A stretch of DNA of 64,000 bases, taken from Nocardia altamirensis NBRC 108246. Lineage in GTDB: Bacteria; Actinomycetota; Actinomycetes; Mycobacteriales; Mycobacteriaceae. The translations under genes and the position numbers were made by a program. Positions 18,822-28,008 of this stretch are shown here, piece after piece; within the stretch, counting starts at the first letter, position 1, and each line of letters opens with the position of its first letter. The stretch covers positions 1-64,000 of the forward strand of contig NZ_BDAY01000068.1 of NCBI RefSeq assembly GCF_001612685.1, given 5' to 3'. The notes below the pieces were generated by a model. That model did not search any database, had not been told where the DNA came from, and worked only from the letters and a program-made list of their open reading frames with translations.

Positions 18822-19859
18822 GTGGGAGTACCAACAGCAGTGCCTGTTTCAGCCGAGCCAGGGCTGGAAACAGGGTGGCCGAAGCGCGCGGAAAAGGCTC
18901 GCTTGCACTATGTCTCCGGAAAGGGCGGCACAGGCAAGTCCACGGTGGCCGCCGCGCTGGCACTCGCCCTGGCCGCCGGTGGCCGCCGGGTGCTGTTGGT
19001 GGAGGTGGAGAGCAGGCAGTCGATTGCCCAGCTGTTCGATCTGCCGCCGCTGCCGCCCACCGAGACCAGGATCGCCACCGCGGACGGCGGCGGCGAGGTG
19101 GTCGCGCTCGCGCTGGATATCGAGCATGCGTTCCTCGAATACCTGGACATGTTCTACAACCTCGGCTTCGCGGGGCGGGCGATGCGCCGGATGGGCGCCA
19201 TCGAGTTCGTCACCACCATCGCGCCTGGTCTGCGTGACGTCATCCTGACCGGCAAGATCAAGGAGACCGTGGTCCGGGTGGACAAGGCGGGCAAGCGGGT
19301 CTACGACGAGATCGTGGTCGACGCCCCGCCGACCGGCCGGATCGCCAGCTTCCTCGATGTCACCCAGGCCATGCTCGAGGTGGCCAAGGGCGGGCCGATC
19401 GCAGGCCAGGCCGAAGGCGTTTCGAAGCTGCTGCACTCGGATCAGACGATGATCCACCTGGTCACCTTGCTCGAGGCGCTGCCGGTGCAGGAAACCGCCG
19501 ACGCCATCGCGGAATTGAAGGCGGCGGACCTGCGCATCGGCACGGTGATCGTGAATCGCGCCACCGAGGGCCAGCTGCCCGCCGAACTGCGGGCCGAGGC
19601 GGCGCAGGGCGAGCTGGACACCGACGCCGTCCGCGCGGGACTCGCTGCGGCGGGAATCACACTGCCGGACAACGATTTCCAGGGCCTGATCACCGAAACT
19701 GTCGAGCACGCTGCGACTTTGCAGGCGCAGGACGACAGCGCGAGCGAGCTCTCGAAGGTCGACGTGTCCCGCATGTATCTCCCCGCGCTGCCCGAGGGCA
19801 TGGATCTCGGTGGGCTGTACGAACTTGCCGAGCACCTCAGTACGCAGGGAGTGAAGTGA
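18822..19859 (+). CDS. ArsA/Get3-like ATPase, first of pair (Rv3679-like)
   Basis: This 345-residue P-loop ATPase of the anion-transporting/Get3 group is closely co-linear with M. tuberculosis Rv3679. It has a deviant Walker A KGGTGKST with signature lysine, a DAPPTGR switch segment, and the conserved block KGGPIAGQAEGVSKLLHSDQT. GTG at 18822 is chosen because of the -10 box 7 nt upstream; GTG at 18840 is an alternative. The partner gene begins 1 nt after the stop, and the two proteins form a heterodimer in mycobacteria. The client is not known; tail-anchored or virulence protein handling has been proposed rather than arsenite export. Confidence 0.9.
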   Translation: MGVPTAVPVSAEPGLETGWPKRAEKARLHYVSGKGGTGKSTVAAALALALAAGGRRVLLVEVESRQSIAQLFDLPPLPPTETRIATADGGGEVVALALDIEHAFLEYLDMFYNLGFAGRAMRRMGAIEFVTTIAPGLRDVILTGKIKETVVRVDKAGKRVYDEIVVDAPPTGRIASFLDVTQAMLEVAKGGPIAGQAEGVSKLLHSDQTMIHLVTLLEALPVQETADAIAELKAADLRIGTVIVNRATEGQLPAELRAEAAQGELDTDAVRAGLAAAGITLPDNDFQGLITETVEHAATLQAQDDSASELSKVDVSRMYLPALPEGMDLGGLYELAEHLSTQGVK

Positions 19860-19860
19860 A

Positions 19861-20991
19861 GTGAGTACACCGATAGTCGCGGGGCCGCTCGACATCTCGG
19901 AGATCATCGAGGACCGCACGGCCAAGGTGGTGGTCTGCTGCGGCTCCGGCGGTGTCGGCAAGACAACCACCGCCGCCGCGATCGCGTTGCGGGCGGCCGA
20001 GTACGGCCGCAAGGTTGTGGTACTCACCATTGATCCGGCCCGGCGACTGGCTCAGTCACTCGGCGTCGCGGACCTCGGCAACACTCCGCAGCGGGTGCCA
20101 CTCGGCCCGGAGGCCAAGGGCGAGCTGCACGCGATGATGCTGAACATGCGGCGCACCTTCGACGACATGGTGCTCGAGCACACCAGTCCGGACAAGGCCG
20201 AGCAGATCTTCGCCAACCCCTTCTATCAAACCGTCGCGTCCTCGTTCGGCGGCACGCAGGAATACATGGCGATGGAGAAGCTCGGGCAGCTGGCCGGGCG
20301 CAAGGAGTGGGACCTGATCGTGGTCGACACTCCCCCGTCACGCAACGCACTGGACTTTCTCGATGCGCCGAAGCGGCTCGGGAACTTCTTGAACGGCAGG
20401 ATGATCCGGGTCATCATGGCGCCGGGCCGCGGCGTCACCCGCTTGGTCACCGGCGCGATGAGCCTGGCGGTGCGCGGTGTTTCCACCATCGTCGGCGGCC
20501 AGATGCTCAAGGACGCATCGAACTTCCTGCAGTCACTGGACTCGCTGTTCGGCGGCTTCCAGGATCGGGCGGACCGGACCTACGCGATGCTCTCCAAGCC
20601 GGGCACCCACTTCCTGGTGGTCGCTGCCGCGGAGCCGGACGCGCTGCGCGAGGCGTCGTTCTTCGTGGACCGGCTCTCGACCGAGCGGATGCCGCTGGCG
20701 GGGTTGGTGCTCAACCGAACTCATCCGGCGCTGAGTTCGCTCTCGGCCGATCACGCGCTGACTGCCGCCGAGCAGATGGCCGACACCGATCCGCTCACCG
20801 CGGCGGTGTTGCGCATCCACGCCCGCCGCGTCGCGACCGACAAGCGCGAACAGCATCTGCTGCACCGGTTCACCGGCGCGCACCCGCGGGTGCCGATCGT
20901 CGCGGTGACCGCGTTGCCGTTCGAAGTGTCGGATTTGTCCGCGCTCCGCGTGGTCGGCGAACAGCTCGCCGCGCACCGAAAATCTGCTTGA
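19861..20991 (+). CDS. ArsA/Get3-like ATPase, second of pair (Rv3680-like)
   Basis: This 376-residue partner of the preceding ATPase has Walker A GSGGVGKTTTAAAIALRAAE, followed by LTIDPARRLAQSLG, which in ArsA/Get3 proteins contains switch I. The switch II region reads VVDTPPSRNALDFLDAP. The GTG start directly follows the upstream stop, with the ribosome binding site inside the end of the first gene (CAGGGAG), so expression is coupled. The transcript ends at the hairpin at 21041-21072, shared with the convergent whiB4. Confidence 0.9.
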   Translation: MSTPIVAGPLDISEIIEDRTAKVVVCCGSGGVGKTTTAAAIALRAAEYGRKVVVLTIDPARRLAQSLGVADLGNTPQRVPLGPEAKGELHAMMLNMRRTFDDMVLEHTSPDKAEQIFANPFYQTVASSFGGTQEYMAMEKLGQLAGRKEWDLIVVDTPPSRNALDFLDAPKRLGNFLNGRMIRVIMAPGRGVTRLVTGAMSLAVRGVSTIVGGQMLKDASNFLQSLDSLFGGFQDRADRTYAMLSKPGTHFLVVAAAEPDALREASFFVDRLSTERMPLAGLVLNRTHPALSSLSADHALTAAEQMADTDPLTAAVLRIHARRVATDKREQHLLHRFTGAHPRVPIVAVTALPFEVSDLSALRVVGEQLAAHRKSA

Positions 20992-21040
20992 TACATAGAC
21001 GCATCGGCTATATGTCCATACGGAAATAACGGCGTAAAAC

Positions 21041-21072
21041 GGAACTGAGCCCGCTTTCGCAGGCTCAGTTCC
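21041..21072. terminator. Bidirectional terminator between the ArsA pair and whiB4
   Basis: Perfect 11-bp arms (GGAACTGAGCC and complement, 21041-21051 and 21062-21072) with a 10-nt loop lie in the convergent gap. T-rich sequence follows on the plus side. Confidence 0.7.
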
Positions 21073-21087
21073 GAATTTCGGTAGGTT

Positions 21088-21411
21088 TTACATAGCCACC
21101 TGATGCTGGCGCTGAGCCTGGAAGAAATCGGCCCAGGAGGTCACCTCCGGATGCTGCTTGAGCAGAGCGCGACGCTGCCGCTCGGTCATACCGCCCCACA
21201 CGCCGAACTCCACTCGATTGTCGAGCGCGTCGGCACCACACTGCATCAGCACTGGACAGTGCCTGCAGATCGTCGCCGCTTTGCGCTGCGCAGCGCCGCG
21301 GACGAACAACTGATCGGGATCTACTTCCTTGCATCGGGCCTGGGCTACCCAGGCAATCCTTGCTTCGGCCTGCTCCACGTCCAATCGAGCGATGGGGGTT
21401 GTCATGTGCAT
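21088..21411 (-). CDS. whiB4: WhiB-like iron-sulfur regulator WhiB4
   Basis: WhiB4 is a redox sensor holding an O2- and NO-sensitive 4Fe-4S cluster; the apo form binds DNA and controls antioxidant and cell-wall genes in mycobacteria. This 107-residue protein has the four cluster cysteines Cys27, Cys49, Cys52 and Cys58 and the family turn GVWGGMTERQRR. The sequence FVRGAAQRKAATICRHCPV is characteristic of WhiB4. AAGGGG at 21420-21426 is 8 nt from the ATG at 21411, which fixes the start over the ATG 6 nt later. It is divergent from ponA2, as in mycobacteria. Confidence 0.93.
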   Translation of the reverse strand: MHMTTPIARLDVEQAEARIAWVAQARCKEVDPDQLFVRGAAQRKAATICRHCPVLMQCGADALDNRVEFGVWGGMTERQRRALLKQHPEVTSWADFFQAQRQHQVAM

Positions 21412-21770
21412 TTGGTGTGCCCCTTTGCAGTCCGAACACCGGGTCAACGGCGCTCCAGAATCGCGTGTCAGCGTCGCAGCAACCCAAACCCCGCTGCGAA
21501 CTGCACCACATTCCACTTTGAGTGTTAGCTCTATCACACTGGGTTCTCAATCTAGGTAAAGGTATGGGGCTAGCGCAAGACCGTCCCCGGATTTTTTGGT
21601 ACGTCCGTCCCTGCAAAATCGCTCGAGCGGCGGCCGGTCCGGGGGATTCGCGGCGTGCCGTCCCGCGACACGCCAGACTCGCCCGCGCGACACGCCCATT
21701 CGCTCGGATGAATCGACTCGGGTTAAACGCTGAAGAGAACGCGCGAAGCCCACCCCGTAGTCTGGGGTTC
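21412..21770. promoter_or_regulatory. Divergent whiB4/ponA2 promoter region
   Basis: This 359-bp gene-free stretch carries the whiB4 ribosome binding site at 21420-21426 and, at its other end, a TAGTCT box at 21758-21763 lying 7 nt before the ponA2 GTG. No stable hairpin or regulator palindrome was recognised in between. Confidence 0.4.
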
Positions 21771-24137
21771 GTGCCGATCACACATACGCTCGCGCGGCTG
21801 GCCGGCAGTTGCCTGCTGGCCGCCGTGCTTATCGCGGGGTTGCTGTTCCCGCTCGCCGGTGGCTTCGGGTTCGTTTCGAACCGTGCCGCCGATGCCGTCG
21901 ACAACGTGTCCTCGGAACTGGTTGAGGGCACCGTGCCCGCCGTTTCGACGATGGTCGACGCGAGTGGTTCACCGATCGCCTGGCTCTACGAGCAGCGCCG
22001 TTTCGAAGTCCCCAGCGACAAGATCTCCAACGACATGAAGCTGGCGATCGTCTCCATCGAGGACCGGCGCTTCGCCGAGCACGAAGGTGTCGACTGGCAG
22101 GGCACGCTGCGCGCGTTCCTCACCAACACCAGCAGCGGCGAGGTGCAGCAGGGCGCATCGACGCTCGACCAGCAGTACGTCAAGAACTTCCAGCTCCTGG
22201 TCGTCGCCAAGACCGACGCCGAGCGCAGGGCCGCGATCGAGACGACGCCCGCCCGCAAGATCCGCGAGATCCGGATGGCGCTCACCCTGGACCGGGAGCT
22301 GACCAAGGACGAGATCCTCACCAGGTATCTGAACCTGGTGCCGTTCGGCAACTCCTCCTACGGCATCCAGGACGCCGCGCAGACCTACTTCGGTGTCGAC
22401 GCGTCCGAGCTGAACATCTCGCAGGCCGCGATGCTCGCGGGCATGGTGCAGAGCTCCTCGAAGCTCAACCCGTACACCAACACCGAAGGCGTGCTTGCCC
22501 GGCGCAACACGGTGCTGGACACGATGATCCAGAACATCCCGAGCCGCGCCGACGAATTCCGCGAGGCCAAGACCAAGCCGCTCGGGGTGCTGCCGGAGCC
22601 GAAGGGTCTGCCGCGCGGCTGCATCGCCGCCATGGACCGCGGCTTCTTCTGCGACTACGCGCTGCAGTTCCTGGCCAACGCTGGCATCAGCAGGGAGCAG
22701 ATCGATAAGGGCGGTTACCTGATCAGGACCACCCTCGATCCCGCGGTGCAGGATTCGGTGAAGCGGTCGGTGACCGACGCGGCCAATCCGAACCTGGACA
22801 ACATCGCCCAGGTGATGTCCGTGGTCGCACCCGGTCAGGACTCGCACCCGTTGATCGCGATGGCCAGTAGCCGCACCTACGGCCTGAACCGCGACGCCAA
22901 CGAGACCGTGCAGCCGCAGCCGTATTCGATGGTCGGTGACGGCGCAGGCTCGATCTTCAAGCTCTTCACCACCGCCGCGGCCATGGAGAAGGGCCTCGGC
23001 ATCAACGCCCAACTCGATGTGCCGGGCCGCTTCGAGGCCAAGGGCATGGGTAACGGTGGCGCGCGCGGCTGCCCGGCCGCGACCTACTGCGTCGAGAACG
23101 CTGGCAAGTACAAGTCGCCGATGTCGGTCACCGAGGCGCTGGCGACCTCGCCGAACACCGCGTTCGTCAAGCTGATTCAGGCCGTCGGCGTGACGCCGAC
23201 CGTCGACATGGCGGTGCGGCTCGGCATGCGCTCCTACACCGAGGCGGGCAGCTCGGGCCACGGCAACCAGAGCCTCGCCGACATGATCAAGGAACAGAAC
23301 CTCGGCTCGTTCACCCTCGGACCGGTCGCGATCAACCCGCTGGAACTGTCCAACGTGGCCGCGACCCTCGCCTCCGGCGGCAAATGGTGCCCGCCGAACC
23401 CGATCAAAGAGGTGGTCGATCGCCAGGGCAAGCAGGTGCCGCTGACCCAGCAGGCCTGCGAGCAGGTCGTCGAGCCCGGTCTCGCCAACACGCTCGCCAA
23501 CGCGATGAGCAAGGACGACATCAGCGGCACCGCAGCCGGCGCGGCCCAGTCGACCGGCTGGAACCTCCCGCTGTCCGGCAAGACGGGCACCACCGAAAGC
23601 CACCGCTCCTCGGCCTTCGTCGGGTTCACCAACTCGCTGGCCGCGGCCAACTACATCTACGGCGACAGCCCGACGCCTGCCGAGATCTGCTCGTTCCCGC
23701 TGCGAAACTGCGGCGACGGCACCCTTTTCGGTGGTAATGAACCGGCGCGCAGCTGGTTCAACGCGATCAAACCGGTGATCGGGCGGTTCCCGCCGCCTGG
23801 ATTGCCACCGCTGGACGACAAGTACGTGCGCGGCTCGAACAACGCCCAGGTGCCCGATGTCGTCGGAATGACGCAGGGCGCGGCGACCGCGGCATTGGTC
23901 GGGGCAGGCTTCCAGGTGACGCCGGTGACCGGACCAGGCGCGCAAGCCAAGGGCACCGTGATGGGCACGGCGCCGAACGGTTCGGCCATCCCTGGCTCGG
24001 TGATCACGCTCTACGTCAGTGACGGCACCCAACGCGCCGCACCGCCGCCCGGCCCGGCACCACTGCCAGGCATCCCGGGGCTGCCACCGCCACCGTTGTT
24101 GCCGCCCATCCCCATTCCGATCCCCATCCCCCGCTGA
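21771..24137 (+). CDS. ponA2: Class A penicillin-binding protein PonA2 with PASTA domain
   Basis: This bifunctional peptidoglycan synthase has 788 residues and a single N-terminal membrane helix (about 12-35). The GT51 glycosyltransferase domain has catalytic Glu97 in SIEDRRFAEHEG and the motif GASTLDQQYVKN. The transpeptidase domain has Ser394 in SIFK, SPN at 460 and KTG at 604. One PASTA repeat (VPDVVGMTQG region) follows, then a proline-rich tail of about 40 residues. GTG at 21771 is supported by the TAGTCT -10 box 7 nt upstream. In mycobacteria PonA2 supports survival under non-growing and stress conditions. Confidence 0.94.
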   Translation: MPITHTLARLAGSCLLAAVLIAGLLFPLAGGFGFVSNRAADAVDNVSSELVEGTVPAVSTMVDASGSPIAWLYEQRRFEVPSDKISNDMKLAIVSIEDRRFAEHEGVDWQGTLRAFLTNTSSGEVQQGASTLDQQYVKNFQLLVVAKTDAERRAAIETTPARKIREIRMALTLDRELTKDEILTRYLNLVPFGNSSYGIQDAAQTYFGVDASELNISQAAMLAGMVQSSSKLNPYTNTEGVLARRNTVLDTMIQNIPSRADEFREAKTKPLGVLPEPKGLPRGCIAAMDRGFFCDYALQFLANAGISREQIDKGGYLIRTTLDPAVQDSVKRSVTDAANPNLDNIAQVMSVVAPGQDSHPLIAMASSRTYGLNRDANETVQPQPYSMVGDGAGSIFKLFTTAAAMEKGLGINAQLDVPGRFEAKGMGNGGARGCPAATYCVENAGKYKSPMSVTEALATSPNTAFVKLIQAVGVTPTVDMAVRLGMRSYTEAGSSGHGNQSLADMIKEQNLGSFTLGPVAINPLELSNVAATLASGGKWCPPNPIKEVVDRQGKQVPLTQQACEQVVEPGLANTLANAMSKDDISGTAAGAAQSTGWNLPLSGKTGTTESHRSSAFVGFTNSLAAANYIYGDSPTPAEICSFPLRNCGDGTLFGGNEPARSWFNAIKPVIGRFPPPGLPPLDDKYVRGSNNAQVPDVVGMTQGAATAALVGAGFQVTPVTGPGAQAKGTVMGTAPNGSAIPGSVITLYVSDGTQRAAPPPGPAPLPGIPGLPPPPLLPPIPIPIPIPR

Positions 24138-24145
24138 AAATGCCG

Positions 24146-24175
24146 CCGACCCGGGTGCCACTGCACCCGGGTCGG
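24146..24175 (+). terminator. Terminator after ponA2
   Basis: A perfect 13-bp stem (24146-24158 and 24163-24175) with a CACT loop lies 8 nt after the ponA2 stop and is followed by GGTTCTTC. Confidence 0.75.
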
Positions 24176-24310
24176 TGGTTCTTCAGCCCACTGATCTCGC
24201 AAGAACATGGGTAACTCGTCGGGTACGGGCTAACGCAGTCCCCTCTTGCCGCCGGTCGCCAACGGCGCCGTTACCGCACCTGAGTCTGGCCAGAAAACTC
24301 GGAGAGGCGG

Positions 24311-24775
24311 CTACAGCCGGGCCTTGACGGCCGCGGAGAGCCTGGAGCCGTCGGCCTTGCCCTCGGCGAGCGCGGTGGCGGCCTTCATGACCTGACCCAT
24401 CTGGCGCATGCCGGGGCGTTCACCGAGTTCCTCGGCGATCTGGGCGATCGCGGTGTCGGCGACGTCGGCCACCTCGGCCTCGCTGAGCTGGGTCGGCAGG
24501 TATTCGTCGATGATGCGCGCCTCGGCGTGCTCGTTGGCGGCCAGCTCACCGCGCCCGGCCTGGGTGTAGATCTCGGCCGACTCGCTGCGCTTCTTCGCCT
24601 CTTTCTGCAGCACGGCGATCACGTCGGCATCGGAGAGTTCACGCGCCTGCGCGCCGGCGACCTCCGCGGTCTGGATCGCGGCAAGCAGCATCCGCAGCGT
24701 GGAAAGGCGCAGCGTGTCCTTGGCTTTCATCGCGGCGGTCATGTCCGTCCGCAGTTGCGCTTTGAGTTCCGACAT
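24311..24775 (-). CDS. GatB/YqeY domain protein
   Basis: This 154-residue all-helical protein begins MSELKAQLRTDMTAAMKAKD, followed closely by LRLSTLRMLLAAI, and contains RSESAEIYTQAGRGELAANE, the YqeY family signatures. The domain resembles the tRNA-binding tail of GatB, but stand-alone members have no proven reaction. A TACCGT box on the minus strand (24782-24787) lies 6 nt before the ATG, consistent with a leaderless message. The gene stands alone between ponA2 and a divergent phosphoesterase. Confidence 0.88.
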   Translation of the reverse strand: MSELKAQLRTDMTAAMKAKDTLRLSTLRMLLAAIQTAEVAGAQARELSDADVIAVLQKEAKKRSESAEIYTQAGRGELAANEHAEARIIDEYLPTQLSEAEVADVADTAIAQIAEELGERPGMRQMGQVMKAATALAEGKADGSRLSAAVKARL

Positions 24776-24781
24776 GAGGTC

Positions 24782-24787
24782 ACGGTA
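24782..24787 (-). promoter_or_regulatory. -10 box of yqeY, leaderless
   Basis: TACCGT on the minus strand ends 6 nt before the ATG at 24775. Confidence 0.45.
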
Positions 24788-24952
24788 GCCGGTTCATTCG
24801 GCCGCGCCCACCACATTTGCGCACCTACTGCCGATTACGGCAGTGCCGACTCGGCGTGCCGGGCGCCGGCGCACGTCCCGGCGCACGCGCTGGTCAGGCC
24901 TTGTCCAGGCGCCTGTGCGTAAACACACTCGGCGTTCCGCAACGGGGTCACC

Positions 24953-24958
24953 TATGCT
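24953..24958 (+). promoter_or_regulatory. -10 box of the phosphoesterase gene, leaderless
   Basis: TATGCT ends 6 nt before the ATG at 24965; no ribosome binding site is present. Confidence 0.5.
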
Positions 24959-24964
24959 GGGCAA

Positions 24965-25927
24965 ATGCCCGTGATCTCGACCGCTGCTGTCCGCACGACC
25001 GCGTTGGGAGCCGCCGGGGCGGCGGTGGCCGGAATCGGCTACGCCTCGCTGGTCGAACGCAACGCCTTCGTTCTGCGCGAAGCCACCATGCCGGTCCTCG
25101 CACCGGGGTCGACGTCGCTGCGGGTGCTCCACATCAGCGATCTGCACATGACGCCCGGCCAGCAGCGCAAGCAGCAGTGGCTGCGCGAGCTGGACCGGCT
25201 GGAGCCGGATCTGGTCATCAACACCGGTGACAACCTCTCGCACATGAAGTCGGTTCCCGCGGTAGTCCAGGCCCTCGGCGGATTGCTTTCCCGCCCGGGG
25301 CTTTTCGTTTTCGGGAGCAACGACTACTTCGCGCCGGTGGCGAAGAACCCGATGAAGTACTTCAAGAAGGACCACCGTCGCACCTACGGCGCCCCGCTGC
25401 CGTGGAAGGACCTGCGCGCGGCCTTCACCGAGCGCGGCTGGCTCGACCTGACGCATGTGCGCCGCGATCTCGAGGTGTCCGGCATCCGGATCGCCACCGC
25501 GGGCGTCGACGACCCGCACCTGAACCGGGACCGCTACGACACGATCGCCGGTGCGCCGAACCCCTTGGCCGAGTTACGCATCGGCCTGACCCACTCGCCC
25601 GAACCGCGCGTGCTCGACCGCTTCGCCGAGGACGGCTACGACCTCGTCATGGCGGGGCACACGCACGGCGGTCAGCTGTGCCTGCCCGGATACGGCGCGC
25701 TCGTCACGAACTGCGGCATCGATCGGTCCCGGGTCAAGGGCCCGTCGATGTGGGGCGAGCACACCCAGCTGCACGTGTCGGCGGGCATCGGAACCTCGCC
25801 GTGGGCGCCTTACCGTTTCTGCTGCCGCCCGGAGGCGACGCTGTTGACGCTGGTCGCGGCTCCCCCGCAGCGGCCTGTGGCCGACACCGGCCAGGGCGTG
25901 TCCACATCGGAGGCCGTCGCCCGCTAA
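24965..25927 (+). CDS. Metallophosphoesterase, YkuE/Rv3683-like
   Basis: This 320-residue calcineurin-like phosphoesterase has an N-terminal hydrophobic stretch (residues 10-30). Metal-binding motifs appear in order: HISDLHM (Asp59, His61), NTGDN (Asp89), FGSND around 117-120, and GHTHGG near residue 223. The order ponA2 then phosphoesterase is conserved with M. tuberculosis Rv3682-Rv3683, here interrupted by yqeY on the other strand. The substrate is unknown; related proteins act on phospholipid head groups or UDP-linked lipids at the membrane. Confidence 0.88.
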   Translation: MPVISTAAVRTTALGAAGAAVAGIGYASLVERNAFVLREATMPVLAPGSTSLRVLHISDLHMTPGQQRKQQWLRELDRLEPDLVINTGDNLSHMKSVPAVVQALGGLLSRPGLFVFGSNDYFAPVAKNPMKYFKKDHRRTYGAPLPWKDLRAAFTERGWLDLTHVRRDLEVSGIRIATAGVDDPHLNRDRYDTIAGAPNPLAELRIGLTHSPEPRVLDRFAEDGYDLVMAGHTHGGQLCLPGYGALVTNCGIDRSRVKGPSMWGEHTQLHVSAGIGTSPWAPYRFCCRPEATLLTLVAAPPQRPVADTGQGVSTSEAVAR

Positions 25928-25965
25928 GGTCGCGTGCCGAGACGTGTGTCAGGCAGGGGACAACT

Positions 25966-27687
25966 GTGAGTGGATTCGACGACCGGCGCAACGACCCGAC
26001 CGTTCTGGGTCAGCCCCGTGCGACGCACCCATACCAGCAAGAGTCATCCGGCGCAGAGTCGTCCGATCCCGACGGGTCGGCCACGCAGAGCGCTGAGTCC
26101 GCATCCCAGCGACCGTGGAAGCGGGACTCGGGATTTCACCAGCAGGTCGCGTGGCCTGGCGTGGGCGAGTCGACGCCGCAGCAGTGGGGTGCGAGCGCGG
26201 GTGCCGCGACTCCGGACCCGACGCTGCAGTGGCAGCCGAGTGGGGGTTCCGCGATCCCGGACCCGACCTTGCAGTGGCAGCCGAGCGCTCAGGCGCCAGG
26301 GGCTGCCGGTGGGCAAGCACCAGGAACCGTTGGCGGACAAGCACCGGGGACCGCTGGCGGGCTCGGTGGCCAACCGTCAGGGCCGGTCGGTGGACAAACA
26401 CCCGGAACCGTTGGCGGACAAGCTCCGAGGGCTGTCGGCGGGCACGCGCAGACGCCAGGGGTCCCGCCTGGGCAAGCTCCGCCGGGCGGGCAAGCGCCAG
26501 CCCCCAACTATCAATGGCAGCCCGCTCCGACCGCACAGTGGCAGCAGCCCGGCGGGCAGGCACCGCAGTGGCAGGCACCCGCACAGGCGGATCCGACGCT
26601 GCTGGCACAGCCGCGTCCCACCGTCGGTGACCCGGCGGCCCTGTGGCAGCCGAGCCTCGGGACGCCGGAGCCGAACCAACCGGGCAATGCCGCACCGACG
26701 CTGCTCGGATATCCCAACGCCACTCGACTAGGCCAGCCCGATCCGGCTGCGCAATGGCAGCAGGCACCCGGGCAGCACTACGGCGAGGTTCCGCCGCTCG
26801 AGCAGACACCCACTTACGCCGCACCGCAATACGGGCAGCCGTATGGCCAGGCACCCGGGTATGCACAGCAGGGCGCCTACGGTGTGCCACCCCAGCAGCT
26901 GCCGCAGGGCGGCACACCACCCTCGGGTGGGCGCGGCAAGGCGCTGCTGCTGATCGGACTGGTCGTGCTGCTGGTGGCGGGCGGCGCGGTGACCGCGGTA
27001 CTGCTGACCAACCGTGGCTCGGACAACTCTGACTCGCAACGGAATTCGCCGTCCATGGTGAGCGCGCTGACCCCGAGCGCGAGCGCGGCGCCGACACCGT
27101 CGAAGACCACCTCGGCCGCGCCGCCCACGAATGCGAACGGCCGCAACGAAACTCCGACCATCCCCGGCTACCAGGTGGTGGTCGCGCCTGACCGCGGCGC
27201 GGCCTACGACGTGCCTGCGAGCTGGACGGTGGCGCCCGAGACCGTCATCGGCGGATTCGGTGAGCCACCGAACGCGGTGGCGGGCAAGGGGTATGCCAGC
27301 GAGGGCAAGGGCTACTGCCCCGGCTCGACCCGCACCTCTTCGTTCCTCACCGGCTCGAAGGACAGCAATACCGGCGCGGCGGCAACCGATCTCGGCACCA
27401 AGACGGCCCAGCTGGCCTACCTCGCCTCCACCGACGGCCACCCGTCCGCCCCTGTCCCGCTCAACTCCTTGGACGGTTCGCAGCACGGCATGTTCGTGGA
27501 GACCAAGGGCACCGTCCCCCAGGCCAAGCCCGGCTGCGCCACCACGTACTCGGTCTACACCGTCGCCTACCCCACCGACAACGGCAGCTTCGTCATGGTG
27601 ATCACCGCCGACACCGGTGTCCCCAACGCCGTCGACGCCGAGACCGCCAAGCGCATCTTCACAAGCATCCGCCCCCACGACAACTAG
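25966..27687 (+). CDS. Proline/glutamine/glycine-rich single-pass membrane protein
   Basis: This 573-residue protein has three parts. Residues 1-320 are low-complexity cytoplasmic sequence rich in Pro, Gln, Gly and Trp, including two copies of PDPTLQWQPS and a run of GGQAPGTVGG-type units. A single membrane helix (about 325-347, LLLIGLVVLLVAGGAVTAVL) follows. The extracytoplasmic part has a Ser/Thr/Pro linker and a folded domain of about 190 residues beginning IPGYQVVVAPDRGAAYDVP, with conserved-looking cysteines. AGGCAGGGGA precedes the GTG. The layout resembles actinobacterial proteins annotated only as membrane proteins; no function is recognised. The tRNA-Pro gene follows. Confidence 0.75.
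   Translation: MSGFDDRRNDPTVLGQPRATHPYQQESSGAESSDPDGSATQSAESASQRPWKRDSGFHQQVAWPGVGESTPQQWGASAGAATPDPTLQWQPSGGSAIPDPTLQWQPSAQAPGAAGGQAPGTVGGQAPGTAGGLGGQPSGPVGGQTPGTVGGQAPRAVGGHAQTPGVPPGQAPPGGQAPAPNYQWQPAPTAQWQQPGGQAPQWQAPAQADPTLLAQPRPTVGDPAALWQPSLGTPEPNQPGNAAPTLLGYPNATRLGQPDPAAQWQQAPGQHYGEVPPLEQTPTYAAPQYGQPYGQAPGYAQQGAYGVPPQQLPQGGTPPSGGRGKALLLIGLVVLLVAGGAVTAVLLTNRGSDNSDSQRNSPSMVSALTPSASAAPTPSKTTSAAPPTNANGRNETPTIPGYQVVVAPDRGAAYDVPASWTVAPETVIGGFGEPPNAVAGKGYASEGKGYCPGSTRTSSFLTGSKDSNTGAAATDLGTKTAQLAYLASTDGHPSAPVPLNSLDGSQHGMFVETKGTVPQAKPGCATTYSVYTVAYPTDNGSFVMVITADTGVPNAVDAETAKRIFTSIRPHDN
26300..26480 (+). repeat. In-frame GQ-rich tandem repeats
   Basis: Imperfect 24-39 nt units encode variants of GGQAPGTVGG (GTVGGQAPG, GTAGGLGGQ, GPVGGQTPG, RAVGGHAQ) inside the low-complexity region of the gene at 25966. 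They are likely to vary in number between strains. Confidence 0.6.
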
Positions 27688-27779
27688 CCTGCCCAGCGGT
27701 ATCGCGTCGCGATACCCCTCTGAACAGCCGGTTTAACGTCTACACCCACCCTGTTGTAAGCTACTCCAGGTTCGATTCA

Positions 27780-27854
<75 letters not shown>

Positions 27855-27873
27855 TCGTGGTTGAGACGAACAG

Positions 27874-27903
27874 AAAGGCCCCTGGTCCACACCAGGGGCC
27901 TTT
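27874..27903 (+). terminator. Intrinsic terminator after tRNA-Pro
   Basis: A perfect 13-bp stem (27874-27886 and 27891-27903) with a 4-nt loop runs into TTTCTTGT. Confidence 0.85.
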
Positions 27904-28008
27904 CTTGTATCGGCGGGTGGGCAACGGGATGCATACTGGCTCTGCCGGTCGCTGAGCGGCGAATGTGGGTCCGCGGTAGTCGATTTCCGCACAACGGGAA
28001 GGCATGGC

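Noticed and set aside
21969..24161. A 730-codon open frame antisense to ponA2
   Set aside because: It is a shadow of the PBP gene; the plus-strand frame carries all catalytic motifs and the antisense one carries none.
26283..26520. CRISPR array in the repeat-rich region
   Set aside because: The repeats are in frame, imperfect and contiguous, encode GGQAPG units, and lack unique spacers or cas genes.
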